From NCBI GenBank assembly GCA_963514095.1, contig OY741266.1:823501-887500 (forward strand): a stretch of 64,000 nucleotides of DNA, read 5' to 3'. Source of the stretch: Eutrigla gurnardus (Eukaryota; Chordata; Actinopteri; Perciformes; Triglidae). Under the pieces are notes generated by a model that worked only from the letters and a program-made list of their open reading frames with translations, was not told the DNA's origin and searched no databases. The translations under genes and the position numbers were made by a program. Shown one piece after another: positions 36,428 to 48,284 of this stretch. The first letter of the stretch is position 1; each line of letters opens with the position of its first letter.

Positions 36428-37150
36428 ATGTAGCACGCTTGTGGATGTAGCACGCCAGGTTTATGTAGCACGCTTGTTGATGTGGCACACCAGGTTGATG
36501 TAGCACGCCAGGTTGATGTAGCACGCCAGGTTGATGTAGCATGCTTGTTGATGTAGCACGCTGGTTGATGTAGCAGCTGGTTGATGTAGCACACCAGGTT
36601 GATGTAGCACTCTTGTTGATTTAGCATGCTAGGGTTGATGTAGCATGCCAGGTTGATGTAGCACACTTGTTGATGTAGCATGCCAGGTTGATGTAGCACA
36701 CTGGTTGATGTAGCATGCTTGTTGATGTGGCACACCAGGTTGATGTAGCACACCAGGTTGATGTAGCATGCTTGTTGATGTAGCACGCCAGGTTGATGTA
36801 GCATGCAAGGTTGATGTAGCACGCTTGTTGATGTAGCACGCCAGGTTGCTGTAGCATGCTTGTTGATGTAGCACGCCAGGTTGATGTAGCACGCTGGTTG
36901 ATGTAGCATGCTGGTTGATGTAGCACACAGCTTGATGTAGCACTCTTGTTGATTTAGCACGTCAGGTTGATGTAGCACACTTGTTGATGTGGTATGCTGG
37001 TTGATGTAGCACGCTTGTTAATGTAGCATGCTGGTTGATGTAGCACGCCATGTTGATATAGCACTCTTGTTGATTTGGCATGCCAGGTTGATGTAGCACA
37101 CTTGTTGATGTAGCACGCCAGGTTGATTTAGCACGCCAGGTTAATGTAGC
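36428..37150. repeat. 18-bp minisatellite (GTTGATGTAGCACGCCAG)
   Basis: About 40 units of 17-19 bases built on GTTGATGTAGCACGCCAG and GTTGATGTAGCACGCTT, in mixed order. A 203-codon minus-strand frame (36367-36978) and two others exist only because most units are near a multiple of three and lack stops. They read as CYIN/HQP repeats and are not genes. Confidence 0.95.
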
Positions 37151-37777
37151 TCGGCAGCTAAACCCAAGTTACATTTTGTTTTGTCCCGACTGACACAAAA
37201 TCAAAACATGGGCCAGGCACGAACGATGGTTCCAACTGAAATACAAGAGTTTTAAAGTCATGCTGAGCAACATGAAAAATCTGGAAATTCGTGTCCATGT
37301 ACACGAATCAGTAGATTTGCTGTGAGACTGTGTTGACCTCAGGAATGGAGCTTCAGTGGGGGCGTTGGTGGGGGTGGGTGAACCCCTCTTTCACATATTG
37401 TAATATTTGGTTATCCCATTTCTACTGACAAGCCGAACAAAACCACAAAATGAGCTAAAACGTCAGTCTGAGCTGAATGTGCCTCTTTACCCTCAACATA
37501 CCAACAGTTCCGACAGAACCGAGAATCTTTTTATTGTGGGTTAAAGGACTAGGTCCGATCAAACGGGGGTTTTATGTCAGGGCCTCCGACATGAAAACAT
37601 TCTTTGTTAAAGTCTGTGTTAATGAAACAGCTTACTGCAAAACTTAAGTTTAAATACATCTTAAAGGAACAGAGAGAGATTTGAAAATACCAGGATTATG
37701 TTTCTGTTTGAAGTTGCCGAACACACAAACTATATATACAAGCAAAAACACATGACCACAGTGGTTTTATAACATGA

Positions 37778-37862
<85 letters not shown>

Positions 37863-38459
37863 TGTTTAGGAGGCAGGTAGCAGTGCTCATGTTTAATGGG
37901 GTACTTATCTGAACCGGTCACACAATAAATCCTGTGGTACAAATGTTTTTTCTTTTTCAACTAGAGACACTAAACGCAGCATCACTTCATTGACATGGAT
38001 GAAAACCTGCAGACATTAGTATTTTTTTCTATAGTCTTGCATAAAAAATGCAAGTAGCTATTGAACATCAGTCCAAATTAGGGCAAAAAAACATATTGCT
38101 CAATACACTCAAAAATACAAAAAATAACATTTGTGCTTTATTATTACATTTATATACATTTTTGTCCTTATAATGAAAAAGAAAATATTCCTACTAAGCT
38201 GTTTACATGGCTGATGAAAATGAAGATTCCACCAATATTCTCATTTACATGCAGCAGTTCATATTCCCATTATCATAATGTTAGTTGTCCTTATGATCTA
38301 GTTCAGGCCAAGGACATCTTTGGCTGATAGTGACACGGTGGACAGACCCCCGTTCTAGTCCATTTGAGGAGCTCACCGCCACATCCTCATCACGTCGTTT
38401 ATCACATCAAAACATCAAAAAATTAGCAGGAGCTGTTTGTAACATTTTATGACGGTGTA
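37151..38459. other. Noncoding; CA array and dispersed repeat
   Basis: Contains (CA)n at 37779-37859. Sequence at 37190-37320 is related to 23260-23360, including the near-palindrome ATTCGTGTCCATGTACACGA. No exon recognised. Confidence 0.5.
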
Positions 38460-39043
38460 TTAGGGCCACTGTAGGACAAAAAAGAGAGAGGGAGGTGGGC
38501 AATATTCTGTCCTATTTGACAGTGGCAAATTTCCTATTCGAAAGTGGCAAATTTGCTAGTTTATTACGATGCTAACAATTTATGCTAGCTAACTTCCCAT
38601 GAATGTCGCTTTTATCTTTCTAATTAATACATCACACCGTGTGACAATGCTTTGCTAAGGTCCTTAGGGTGATGGCTCTTGATGGTTGTTGGTTAATTTT
38701 ATATGGGCCAAATTGTCATCTTATGGGTGTTTGTTGATTGGGTGGTTTGGCTAAGCTAGCGGTAGCTTTCACTTGTGTCATAGCAACGGCAAACATCCGG
38801 GTCAAGCTACGTGTTTACTTCATCTATGACCTACTGCTAGCTTAGCCAAACCACCCGATCAACAAACACCCATAAGATTACAGTTGATTAGATGACTAGC
38901 AAATTTGCTAGTTTGAAAGTCGCAAATTTGCCACTTTAAAACTAGCAAATTTACCACTTTAAACGAGCAAATTTGCAACTTTTTTTCTCCGAATAATGCC
39001 CACCTCTCTCGGCTCTGTTTTTTCCCCCCTACAGTGGCCCTAA
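38460..39043. mobile_element. Fold-back MITE, 584 bp
   Basis: The ends TTAGGGCCACTGTAGG and CCTACAGTGGCCCTAA are exact inverses; matching continues inward through GAGGTGGGCA. An inner inverted pair (CTTATGGGTGTTTGTTGAT and ATCAACAAACACCCATAAG) makes much of the element a long hairpin. Repeated GCAAATTTGCTAGTTT-type words line both arms. No clear target duplication. Confidence 0.75.
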
Positions 39044-39340
39044 AGGCCCCCACACACCGCCCAGACGTCCAACTGCCTTATCCGACCACTCTCCGCCCAC
39101 TCTGTTGCCTCTCGTCTGACCCGTTCGGCAGAAAACTAAAATATTTTTTATATCCAAAGTTGTCCAGCAGTGGTGGACTTGTTGGACCGTACTATACTGT
39201 AGGCTACTACTAATATCAACATATCACACTTGAACTCTGAATCTGAAAATGCTCCATTTGGAATAAGGCCTAATTCATTATATCCAATGGCTTATGGGAC
39301 CATATTTTGGAAAAATGATGTACAGCAACAGCAACGTTAC

Positions 39341-39562
39341 TACCGTAAATCCTCTAATACTGGCCTGTATTCTATTACCAGCCGGTCTCTAACATTGGCC
39401 GGTCTCGCTGTCGGCGGAGGTAAATAATGGTCGGTCTCTAATGGAGGCCGGGGCAAGTGTCCACAGGCAGCGTTATTTCCACGCTTCCCATTCATTGTCA
39501 GCCGTGTAATGCCTTCGCGTCACGGAGATTTTGGCTGAAGCTATATTAGAGGATTTACGGTA
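39341..39562. mobile_element. MITE with TACCGTAAATCCTCTAATA ends
   Basis: TACCGTAAATCCTCTAATA (39341-39359) and its exact inverse (39544-39562) bound 222 bp containing repeated GGTCTCTAA/GGCCGG words. A third, slightly altered inverse end lies at 40416-40434, preceded by similar words (CTGTCTCTAATTCTGGCC). Confidence 0.75.
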
Positions 39563-39608
39563 AGAAGCCCTGCAATGCATTCGGTTCACGGCGAGTGTGG
39601 AGAGACGG

Positions 39609-40340
<732 letters not shown>

Positions 40341-40434
40341 AGGGGCCTGTCTCTAATTCTGGCCTCCTTCCAATAAAGGCCTAGGCCGCGATGCGCTTGA
40401 GTAAATAAAGGCCTATATTAGAAGATTTACGGTA
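40341..40434. mobile_element. End of a second TACCGTAAAT-type element
   Basis: GGGGCCTGTCTCTAATTCTGG, AATAAAGGCCTA and the terminal TATTAGAAGATTTACGGTA match the right arm of 39341-39562. Either an independent truncated copy or the true right end of a larger element starting at 39341. Confidence 0.6.
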
Positions 40435-40517
40435 TAAGAACAGGTCTCTCTGTCTGTTGGGTACCAGGATGGAACGTTACTCACACTAACAACAGGATCT
40501 GCTGATCAGCATCAGTC

Positions 40518-40680
40518 GGCTGGTGCAGTGGTTAGGGCAGCAGCCCCATGTACAGAGGCTTAACGTCCCAGACGCGCGATCCGGGGTTCGACTCCTGCCT
40601 TGGACGTGTTTCCAGCATGTCATCTCCCCCTGTTTCCACACTGTCTGAAAAAGTAATAAAAGACTTGAACAGTGCTCTAG
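40518..40680 (+). mobile_element. tRNA-derived SINE (CTGCATGTC type)
   Basis: Head with A box (TGCAGTGGTTAGGGC) and B box (GGGTTCGACTCC). The body CCAGCATGTCATCTCCCCCTGTTTCC and tail AATAAAAGACTTG match the common teleost SINE also seen at 47401-47590. Confidence 0.65.
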
Positions 40681-40964
40681 CCAAACACATAATCTTTAAA
40701 AAAAACTAAACAAATAAATAACAAACACACTGTGATTGGAGAGGTCGTGTCAATGGACAATGAGCATAACCTTTCTCAAAGACTTTGAACCACAAGACAA
40801 TGATATGGAGAGCTGACAACTGATTGCCGGAGTTGAGTTATTTCTTTTAATTCTTAGAGATGATCATATGGTGCAGTATGTATTTATGTACATATTTACC
40901 TTGTCCTCTTCACTACAGTAATTTCACGAGGTCCTCTGATAGTTGCTTGTCCTGTAAGTGAACA

Positions 40965-41130
40965 ATATCCATCCATCCATCCATTTTCTTCCGCTTATCC
41001 GGGACCGGGTCGCGGGGGCAGCTGCCTGAGCAGGGACGCCCAGACTTCCCTCTCCCCGGACACTTCCCCCAGCTCCTCCGGGAGGACCCCAAGGCGTTCC
41101 CAGGCCAGCCGGGTGACATAGTCACTCCAG
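40965..41130 (-). pseudogene. 3' end of a non-LTR retrotransposon ORF plus tail
   Basis: On the minus strand the frame reads DYVTRLAWERLGVLPEELGE and continues through a PPRP end to a stop. The tail GATAAGCGGAAGAAAATGGA and ATGG repeats follow. This is the C-terminal end of the fish LINE family whose endonuclease and reverse transcriptase pieces lie at 42190-43515. 5' truncated, as usual for LINE copies. Confidence 0.75.
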
Positions 41131-42185
41131 GGTCATTCCGTGTCATTTCATCAAATGCCTCCCACCTGACCATCTCAGAATGTCCTGAAAAAATTCAAGT
41201 ACAAAGACACACTTGTTACTAGGACAAATCCAAAATATTAGGTCTCTACTGTCAACAGTTTTCTCATGAAACATCATTGAATGAAGGGTAGTTTAGACGG
41301 TTTTTGGCATCATGCTCTGAAAAGCCATTTTTAAACGGCAATATCTAGAAAACTATCTCACCTGTGGCCTTCAAAATTTCTACAGTGTATATCTGTTACT
41401 AAACGCCTCCAGACATGGAATATCAGGGGTGTAGCTCAATGATAACCTAGTATGGTAGGTACTTAAAAAGGGGCTTGTTGAAATAAAGTAGTACATTTGA
41501 AGGATGGCTGAGCTCCCATTTTTGCAGATAAAAGACTTCTATCACTTCTGCCTCTATCTCTGGTGTTAGCTTAAACATTCTACAAAATATGGTTTCTCTC
41601 AGATGATTAGTTTCACAGATATTAAGGCTCAAAAATGGAAGTAAACACATCTTTGCCCAACTTCAGAGTCATATTCCAAAAAACTGACAACACGTATCAG
41701 GTCCAAACTTACTTTTTTTTAAAGATCATATTCTTGTTAAAATCATATTAAAAAATCGGGAGGGTGTTTTGCCTCAATTTGTCGCAGTGATTTTTTAAAA
41801 TCCTGATATTGGTGGGGGTTTTGTGGCTGGTTTTGGTACTGCATGTCCTAACAGCCTACTTGTAAACATCACAGGAGGGCAATTCAATTGTGCTTTTTAT
41901 CATTTACCAAAGACTTACATGTGACTAAATGCTACTGATAAATTTAGCCTCACGAAAACATTAAAATGGATCACAGTTGTAGTTACAGAGGCAATACGTC
42001 CTTGAATGTGAGTTAAACATGGTGAAAGCAGCTTTTAAGGTCTTAAACCATGAACAAACAGCAAAATATTGAAGACTGTACATTTTGTCATACTTTAAGT
42101 ACATACATTACACAACCAAATCAAATAATAATCTTAATTTGAGCATAAATATTTTACATTACAGTACAAAAGTCTCCAAAGTTTG
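41131..42185. other. Noncoding, unassigned
   Basis: AT-rich sequence between LINE fragments. No coding exon or terminal repeats recognised. The 67-codon frame at 41447-41650 has no known motif. Confidence 0.3.
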
Positions 42186-43140
42186 ATATTGAATAACAGT
42201 TTGTCCCACTCGGGTTCTGATCGGGGAGGCCGTTCCTCCCAATCACGCCCCTCCAGGTAACACTGTCGTTGCCCACGTGAGCGTTGAAGTCCCCCAGTAA
42301 AACAATGGAGTCCCCGGTTGGAGCACTCTCAAGTACCCCTCCCAAGGACTCCAAGAAGGCCGGGTACTCTGCACTGCCGTTTGGCCCATAGGCCGAAACA
42401 ACAGTGAGAGACCTATCCCCGACCCGAAGGCGCAGGGAAACGACCCTCTCGTTCACCGGGGAAAACTCCAACACATGGCGGCCGAGCTGGGGGGCTATGA
42501 GCAAGCCCACACCAGCTCGGCGCCTTTCACCGCGGGCAACTCCAGAGTAGAAGAGAGTCCAGCCTCTCTCAAGGAGTTGGGTTCCAGAGCCCAGACTGTG
42601 CGTGGAGGTGAGCCCGACTACCTGTAGCCGGTAGCGCTCTACCTCCCGCACTAGCTCAGGCTCTTTACCCCCCAGTGAGGTGACATTCCATGTCCCCATG
42701 GCTAGAGTCACCGTCCGGGGATTGGGTCGCCGGGGCACCCGCCCAGGACAGCCACCCAAATCCCACCGCACCGGCCCCTTCTGAACCCTCCTGCGGGTGG
42801 TGGGCCTACAGGAGGGCGGGCCCACGTCGCTCTTTCGGGCTGTGCCCGGCCGGGTCCCGTGGGCACAGACCCGGCCACCAGGCGCTCGCCTGCGAGCCCC
42901 AACCCCGGGCCTGGCTCCAGGGTGGGGCCCCGGTGACGCCAATCCGGGCGACGTGAACGTCCTCGATTTTAGCTTCTTCATTAAGGGCTTTGGAACCGCT
43001 CTTAGTCTGACCTGTCACCTAGGACCTGTTTGCCTTGGGAGACCCTACCAGGGGCATTAAGCCCCGGACAACATAGCTCCTAGGATCATTCAGGTGCTCA
43101 AACCCCTCCACCACGATAAGGTGTCGGTTCAAGGAGGGGC
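42186..43140 (-). pseudogene. Non-LTR retrotransposon 5' region and endonuclease domain
   Basis: On the minus strand this begins with the element's 5' region (about 43140 down to 42700) and continues into an APE-type endonuclease: MGTWNVTSLGGKEPE, then SAYGPNGSAEYPAF, then LLGDFNAHVGND. The last motif holds the usual catalytic Asp and Asn. The domain makes the nick for target-primed reverse transcription. The frame is lost after ISNFG near 42180, so the C-terminal part of the domain and the joined RT are absent. The longest frame (42154-42981) includes chance residues at its ends. Clade (I, L2 or jockey-like) is not decided. Confidence 0.8.
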
Positions 43141-43515
43141 CTAGAAATCCTGTCCATAAAAATAATGAACAGAACCGGTGACAAAGGGCAGCCCTGCCGG
43201 AGTCCAACATGCACCTGGAACAGGTCTGACTTACTGCCGGCAATGCGAACCAAGCTCCTGCCCCGGTCATACAGGGACCGAACAGCCCTTAGCAGAGGGC
43301 CCCCGACCCCGTACTCCCGAAGTACCTCCCACAGAATGCCACGAGGGACACGGTCGAATGCCTTCTCCAAGTCCACAAAACACATGTGGACTGGTTGGGC
43401 AAACTCCCATGAACCCTCGAGCACCCTGCGGAGGGTATAGAGCTGGTCCAGTGTTCCACGGCCAGGACGAAAACCGCATTGTTCCTCTTGAATCCGAGGT
43501 TCGACTAACGGCCGA
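43141..43515 (-). pseudogene. Reverse transcriptase fragment of the same LINE family
   Basis: RT motifs are visible on the minus strand: GFRPGRGTLDQLYTL, CFVDLEKAFDRVPR (holding the first catalytic Asp region), and GLRQGCPLSPVLF. The YxDD box downstream is missing because the frame leaves LINE homology after FMDRIS. It is 5' truncated near IVRPLVEP. It lies upstream of the endonuclease piece on the same strand, the reverse of the normal order. Confidence 0.82.
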
Positions 43516-43664
43516 ACAATATATGCTCCTATTTTATAGGAGATGCTTTTATCCATGATAACATTTCAGTCATGCTAGAGGATAGACAAAGACACACAAA
43601 CCTTACACATCAGTCATCAGGACATTTCTGGTGTGCAGGTCTGCTTTATGAACCACACACACAC

Positions 43665-43669
<5 letters not shown>

Positions 43670-43742
<73 letters not shown>
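43670..43742. repeat. (AG)n microsatellite
   Basis: About 36 AG units without interruption. Confidence 0.95.
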
Positions 43743-43745
<3 letters not shown>

Positions 43746-43840
43746 ATGAGAGGGGATATATCAGTTACATCTTGACCAAATTCAGTTAACCTCTTGTTTC
43801 TTGGGCCAGAGAAACAGGGCCACAGCCAGGGGCCCATTAA

Positions 43841-43911
43841 GACACACACACACACACACACACAGACTCACACACACACACACACACACACACACGAATA
43901 CACACACAGGC
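43841..43911. repeat. (CA)n microsatellite
   Basis: CA units interrupted by GACTCA and GAATA. Confidence 0.95.
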
Positions 43912-44173
43912 CTGTGGTACACAGTAAATGAATTAACGATGGGCCAGAACCAAGTCTGGACATCGTCACTGACGCATCTGGTCAGCACTGCTCCTCTCTG
44001 CTGATATCTCTCTCTTATTTGTGTCTTGTTTACCCAGAGATACATTCTCCAGATAACAACTTTATCTCATGTTAATGAATGCTACATCTCTAAAACAAGC
44101 GAAAAAAAATGTGTCAATAATATTATTATCATTATTACTACAATGGAGGGCTGCACGATGGTGTAGTGGTTAG

Positions 44174-46049
44174 CAGGGCCGGCCCGTGGCATAGGCCGTA
44201 TAGGCAAATGCTAAGGGCGCCGTCCATCGGGGGGCGCCACGCCAGTGCCACAAATGGTAAAAAAAAAATATAGAAATAATCCCACGTTAATTAAAATGCA
44301 AAGCAAAGCCTAATAATATTTGTTACAACATTACAACCCCCCCCCTCCCCCGCACGGTGTGCCCCCTCCCTTCCCGTAGCCTATCATGATTCTCATCACC
44401 ACATCAAAAAATCAACACAAGATGTCAAAACGGCCAAAACTGTCCGGTGCCCAGGGAAGAAAAAAAGAAAAGAAGAGGAGGAGAAACGAGAAAAAGACAG
44501 AGGTAACGTTACATGAAATTATTTAAGTTACAGATAGACACCTGGCTTTTTAGCATTAAGATAAGGTTACATGATTTGCTAATAACTGTGGCTCAGTTGG
44601 TAGAGCGGGTTGGCCAATGTTCGGAGGGTCGGCGGTTCGATCCCCGCCCTTGTCACTGTGTCATGGTCGTTGTGTCCTTGGGCAAGACACTTCACCCAGC
44701 TTGCCTCGTGTGAATGTGTATGACTGCTGTATGTTTGAGGTGGGGGTCGGAGGGGCCGTAGGCGCTGAATGGCAGCCACGCTTCCGTCAGTCTGCCCCAG
44801 GGCAGCTGTGGCTACTATCGTAGTTTACTACCACCGGTATGACTGTGTGTGAATGAATGGAACCCGGAACCCTGTCAGAGCGCTTTGAGTATCTTGAAAA
44901 GCGCCATATAAATCCAACCCATTATTATTAATTGCTAATCAATAAATAGCTAACGTTAGTTGACTGTTTTAACGTCAGTTAATATTGTGGAGGGGGCTAA
45001 GTTGTTATGGAAAGTAATAATGTAACGTTAGGTAATTACAGTACTCCCACCTTACATTCCTCAGGGACATTTGTATTAGATCTTTTAAGCAGGTGTTTAC
45101 ATTTGTTTACATTTTTATTGCCTTCTGGTTAGCTAACATTCGCCCTGCTGGTAATAGTCACTTTTCCACCCCTTTATATATTATAGTTGTAAGCCTAGTT
45201 GTTAAAGTGCACATCATTAATGTTAATTAAGCAATATCACATGAGAGAGAATGCTGTTTTGAATATGAGCACTGCTGTGATTCGGTCAAAGATAATCATA
45301 ACATAACATTCTCATATATATTACTGCTACTTTGCATTCTGCTATTCAGCATTTCACTGTAATGATGACAATAAATTGAATCTAATCTAATTTGCATATC
45401 AGTTAACATCATACATATATCTCTTTGGTTTTTCATTTATATTATATCATTTCATTTTATTCCTGGAATCATATGTTTTTATTATTAGACTGTAATACTC
45501 AATGGTGTCACATACTCCTCTCTTCAGATGCACTGTTGAAGTTTCTAAATCCCACCCTTGGGCCATCTACCACATCTACCACTGCTGCCTTCAACTCAGC
45601 AGCACAACCCACCAGTGATGCAGCATCATCAGCACAACCCAGCCATGATGCAGCAGCATCAAGCGGTCTTCCTGTTGCCCCCACCTTTAATATCTTGTTT
45701 TGTGCAGTGCCTTATTTATATTGTATTTTTAATTTATTTTATGCAACTTGTTGACACGTTTTATTTTGTGTTTAGTTAGATCCTATACTTAAGGCTATTA
45801 ATGAATGTATGTAAAAATGATTGTATTTCATATATTCAATTTTTATTTTTTGTATTCATTTATTTATTCATTATTTTTTATCTTGTTATTCTAACTATTC
45901 TGATTGTGAATTTGCTTTCTTAAAGTAAAAAAAAGGGTCAAAGACAAAGCTATTCGGTTTCTTGTGAGTATATACACTACACTGCCGATGCAAGGGGGGC
46001 GCCACCTAAAATCTTGCCTAGGGCGCCAGATTGGTTAGGGCCAGGCCTG
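44174..46049 (+). mobile_element. hAT transposon remnant (DUF4371/ZMYM-like N-terminus)
   Basis: Ends CAGGGCCGGCCC and (inverted) CAGGCCTGGCCC. The octamer GTGGTTAG flanks both ends (44166-44173 and 46050-46057), diagnostic of hAT. Inside, 44422-44502 starts MSKRPKLSGAQGRKK, the basic N-terminus of TTF-type hAT proteins, with a donor (GTAACG) after it. A second piece after an acceptor at 45527 reads ALLKFLNP. The two pieces are out of frame by one base in the A-rich run. The catalytic domain is absent. Confidence 0.82.
44584..44931 (+). mobile_element. tRNA-derived SINE inside the hAT element
   Basis: Head ACTGTGGCTCAGTTGGTAG with A box and a B box (GGTTCGATCCC), tail GAAAAGCGCCATATAAATCC and ATT repeats. 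TTGCTAAT lies on both sides (44576-44583 and 44932-44939). Near-identical to the reverse-oriented copy at 7300-7640. It is the innermost, so the youngest, layer of this nest. Confidence 0.85.
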
Positions 46050-46051
46050 GT

Positions 46052-46735
46052 GGTTAGCACTCTCGCCTCACAGCAAGAGGGTCCCGGGTTCGATCCCCGG
46101 GTCGGCCCTGGGTTCCTTCTGTGTGGAGTTTGCACGTTCTCCCCGTCTAAGCGTGGGTTAGGTAAATTGGTGACTCTAAATTACCCGTAGGTGTGAATAT
46201 GAGCGTGAATGGTTGTTTGTCTGTGAAGCCCTGTGATAGACTGGCGACCTGTCCAGGGTGTACCCTGCCTTCGCCCAATGACAGCTGGGATCGGCTCCAG
46301 CCCCCCCGCGACCCTGAATACAGGATAAGCGGTAGAAAATGGATGGATGGATACTACAATGGAAATTAATCTGAGATAAACTGGGCTGATGGATACATTG
46401 ACGTAGTACCTTTGTGCGTGCAAATATAGAAATAAATAAATGAAAAATGAATTCAATACATATAGGATATTAGGCAATTGCAGCTACGATATTGCTGTTT
46501 TTTTTCATGAAATCCACTGTGTGTAATGTAAATTCAAAAAGGAATGAAAATATTTCTTTGCAATTTATTTCATTATAAACTATTGATAATTGTTGAAAAC
46601 TACTGAGAAATGTTTTCCATAAAATGTGAAATATTCTGCAATCTCAAAAAACCTTCCCATTTAAAATGTAAAAATCACATTTTTAACCCTTTTAGATCAC
46701 ACCCACGGTCGTATTGTGCACCTAGTTAACAAAAT
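46052..46735. other. SINE 3' part, then AT-rich noncoding sequence
   Basis: After the SINE end at 46351 the sequence to 46735 is AT-rich with no recognised feature. Confidence 0.4.
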
Positions 46736-48284
46736 GGGCCCTAGTTTCGTGGAGCAGTGCAGGGTGGCGCAGGGTGGCGGAGCCGGCACAATGCAAGTTT
46801 TGACCGGCGCAGCCTTGCGCACGGTCAGTTTGGCAGTTTGGTGGATCGCCTGCGCCCAGATGGGTGTGGCGGCGCAGCAGGGGGAGGCATCACAGATTCA
46901 CCTTGGTGCAGCGGAAGTTTCGTGGCAAAAAGCCTCGCCGAGACTGCGCCGAAAGCCCGCCAGCTCCAACCTGGTCTACTCTTGGCGCAAGGCGAATTAC
47001 AGCTGTCGGAGTGGCAGTTTGGCTCACCGGCGTGCAGTGCGCACACGTCACCAAGACCTCATAGGCAGGTTTCCACAGTTCCAGGCACATTTAAATACAA
47101 TAAATAATCACAACACTATTTAATGCAACTAATTGAATCAACACGTGAATTTATATCTATATAGATTGTCCCGTCACATCTGACGTCAGATCAAAGGCGG
47201 ATGACACGCGTAATGGAAACTCAGCCTGACTGAATTAACACGGCTGAAACTTGGACCTCTCTGACCAAAACATCAGTTTCATCCTGGGAAAAGTTTGGCT
47301 GTCTGGCGCTGCTGCTGCTGCTGTCTTCTGTCCGCTAGCCATTTTGGTGCCCTAAGCAGAATTCCTTTATGATGCCACCCCCCCTACCCGAAAAACTGTG
47401 ATTTAGGGGCGTGCAGTGGTTAGAGCGCACGCCATGTATCTATACACATATGCCGCCGACCCCGGTTCGAATCCCGTCCAAAGGTATTTTGCTGCATGTC
47501 ACACCTCCCTCTCTCTCTCTCCTGTTTTTCATATCTATACACTGCTAATAAAATGCGTCTATGCCTGAAAAAATCTTTAAAAAAAATACATCATTTTTGG
47601 GCATCGTGTTCTGCTTGTGCGCAGCTCGTGCCTGGTCTCGCGCAACTTTGCCATGAGCTGGAACCGGAGTTGGGGCTGCAGCTGGTCTGAGCAGCGCGCG
47701 AGGTCCCGGTATCCCGCGATTCTGGTGTTGGACGGGGAATTCGGTGCAGCTGTGGAGCGCAGATGATGAAGACGGTAATGATGATGATGAATGACCCGGC
47801 CTGCTTGTGCAGGCACCGGGTTCTCGCCACCATTATGTCTACTGCTGTGTGCCCTGACCCTGTTTTGTGATAGACATGCCTAATATGTGCCTACAATTTC
47901 TATAGTGATATAATATCGGCATTATAATTATTCTGATTATGATGATTTTTCATAATATTTTTGGTGCCCCCTCAGCACTTGGTGCCCTACGCACAGCATG
48001 TGATGTGCAGGGTGGGAGCACCGGCGCTGCTTCTGTCATTGGGTTGTCAAGTGACGAAACTTGCACTGCACCTCGCCTCGGTGCATTAAAGGTGAGGAGA
48101 GGAGCTGATTTGATGGTTGTTTGATGGCTGTGTTAATCCCACTCACGCCTTCTCTGGGACGGGAGGAGTGCTTGCGCCCAACCGCACCATGCATGAAACT
48201 TGCAAAGTCCAGGCGGACACACACCGTCGGTGTGATGCAGGTGCGCTGCGCCCCGACTGCGCCTGGTGTACGAAACTAGGGCCC
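46736..48284. mobile_element. Nonautonomous DNA element with GGGCCCTAGTTTCGT ends
   Basis: The left end GGGCCCTAGTTTCGTGG and the right end (inverted GGGCCCTAGTTTCGTAC) are terminal inverted repeats of at least 15 bases. The left 550 bp matches the minus-oriented copy at 61897-62725. The interior holds extra insertions, including a SINE (47401-47590) and about 600 bp absent from the other copy. No clear target duplication and no transposase; superfamily unknown. Open frames such as 46716-47123 are readings of the element. Confidence 0.7.
47401..47590 (+). mobile_element. tRNA-derived SINE (CTGCATGTC type)
   Basis: A box (TGCAGTGGTTAGAGC), B box (CGGTTCGAATCCC), then TTTTGCTGCATGTCACACCT, a TCTC run and a tail with AATAAAATGCG. 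Same family as 40518-40680. Nested in the element at 46736-48284. Confidence 0.75.

Larger units (their letters stand above)
44148..46351 (+). mobile_element. tRNA-derived SINE split by a hAT element
   Basis: The same SINE family as 606-982. Its first 26 bases (GGGCTGCACGATGGTGTAGTG..) are separated from the rest (46050-46351) by the hAT insertion at 44174-46049. The 12-base duplication TACTACAATGGA lies at 44136-44147 and 46352-46363, so the SINE inserted first. A short internal deletion near 46157 removes part of the body seen in the 606 copy. Confidence 0.85.

Noticed and set aside
36367..36978. 203-codon minus-strand open frame
   Set aside because: It is the translation of an 18-bp minisatellite; other frames over the same array are equally open.
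36428..37150. Regular spaced repeats suggesting a CRISPR-like array
   Set aside because: Units are contiguous without unique spacers and lie in a vertebrate genome; it is a minisatellite. The same holds for 49303-50118.
46716..47123. 135-codon frame and overlaps on both strands
   Set aside because: Reading of the GGGCCCTAG transposon; the second copy at 62342-62985 opens a different frame.
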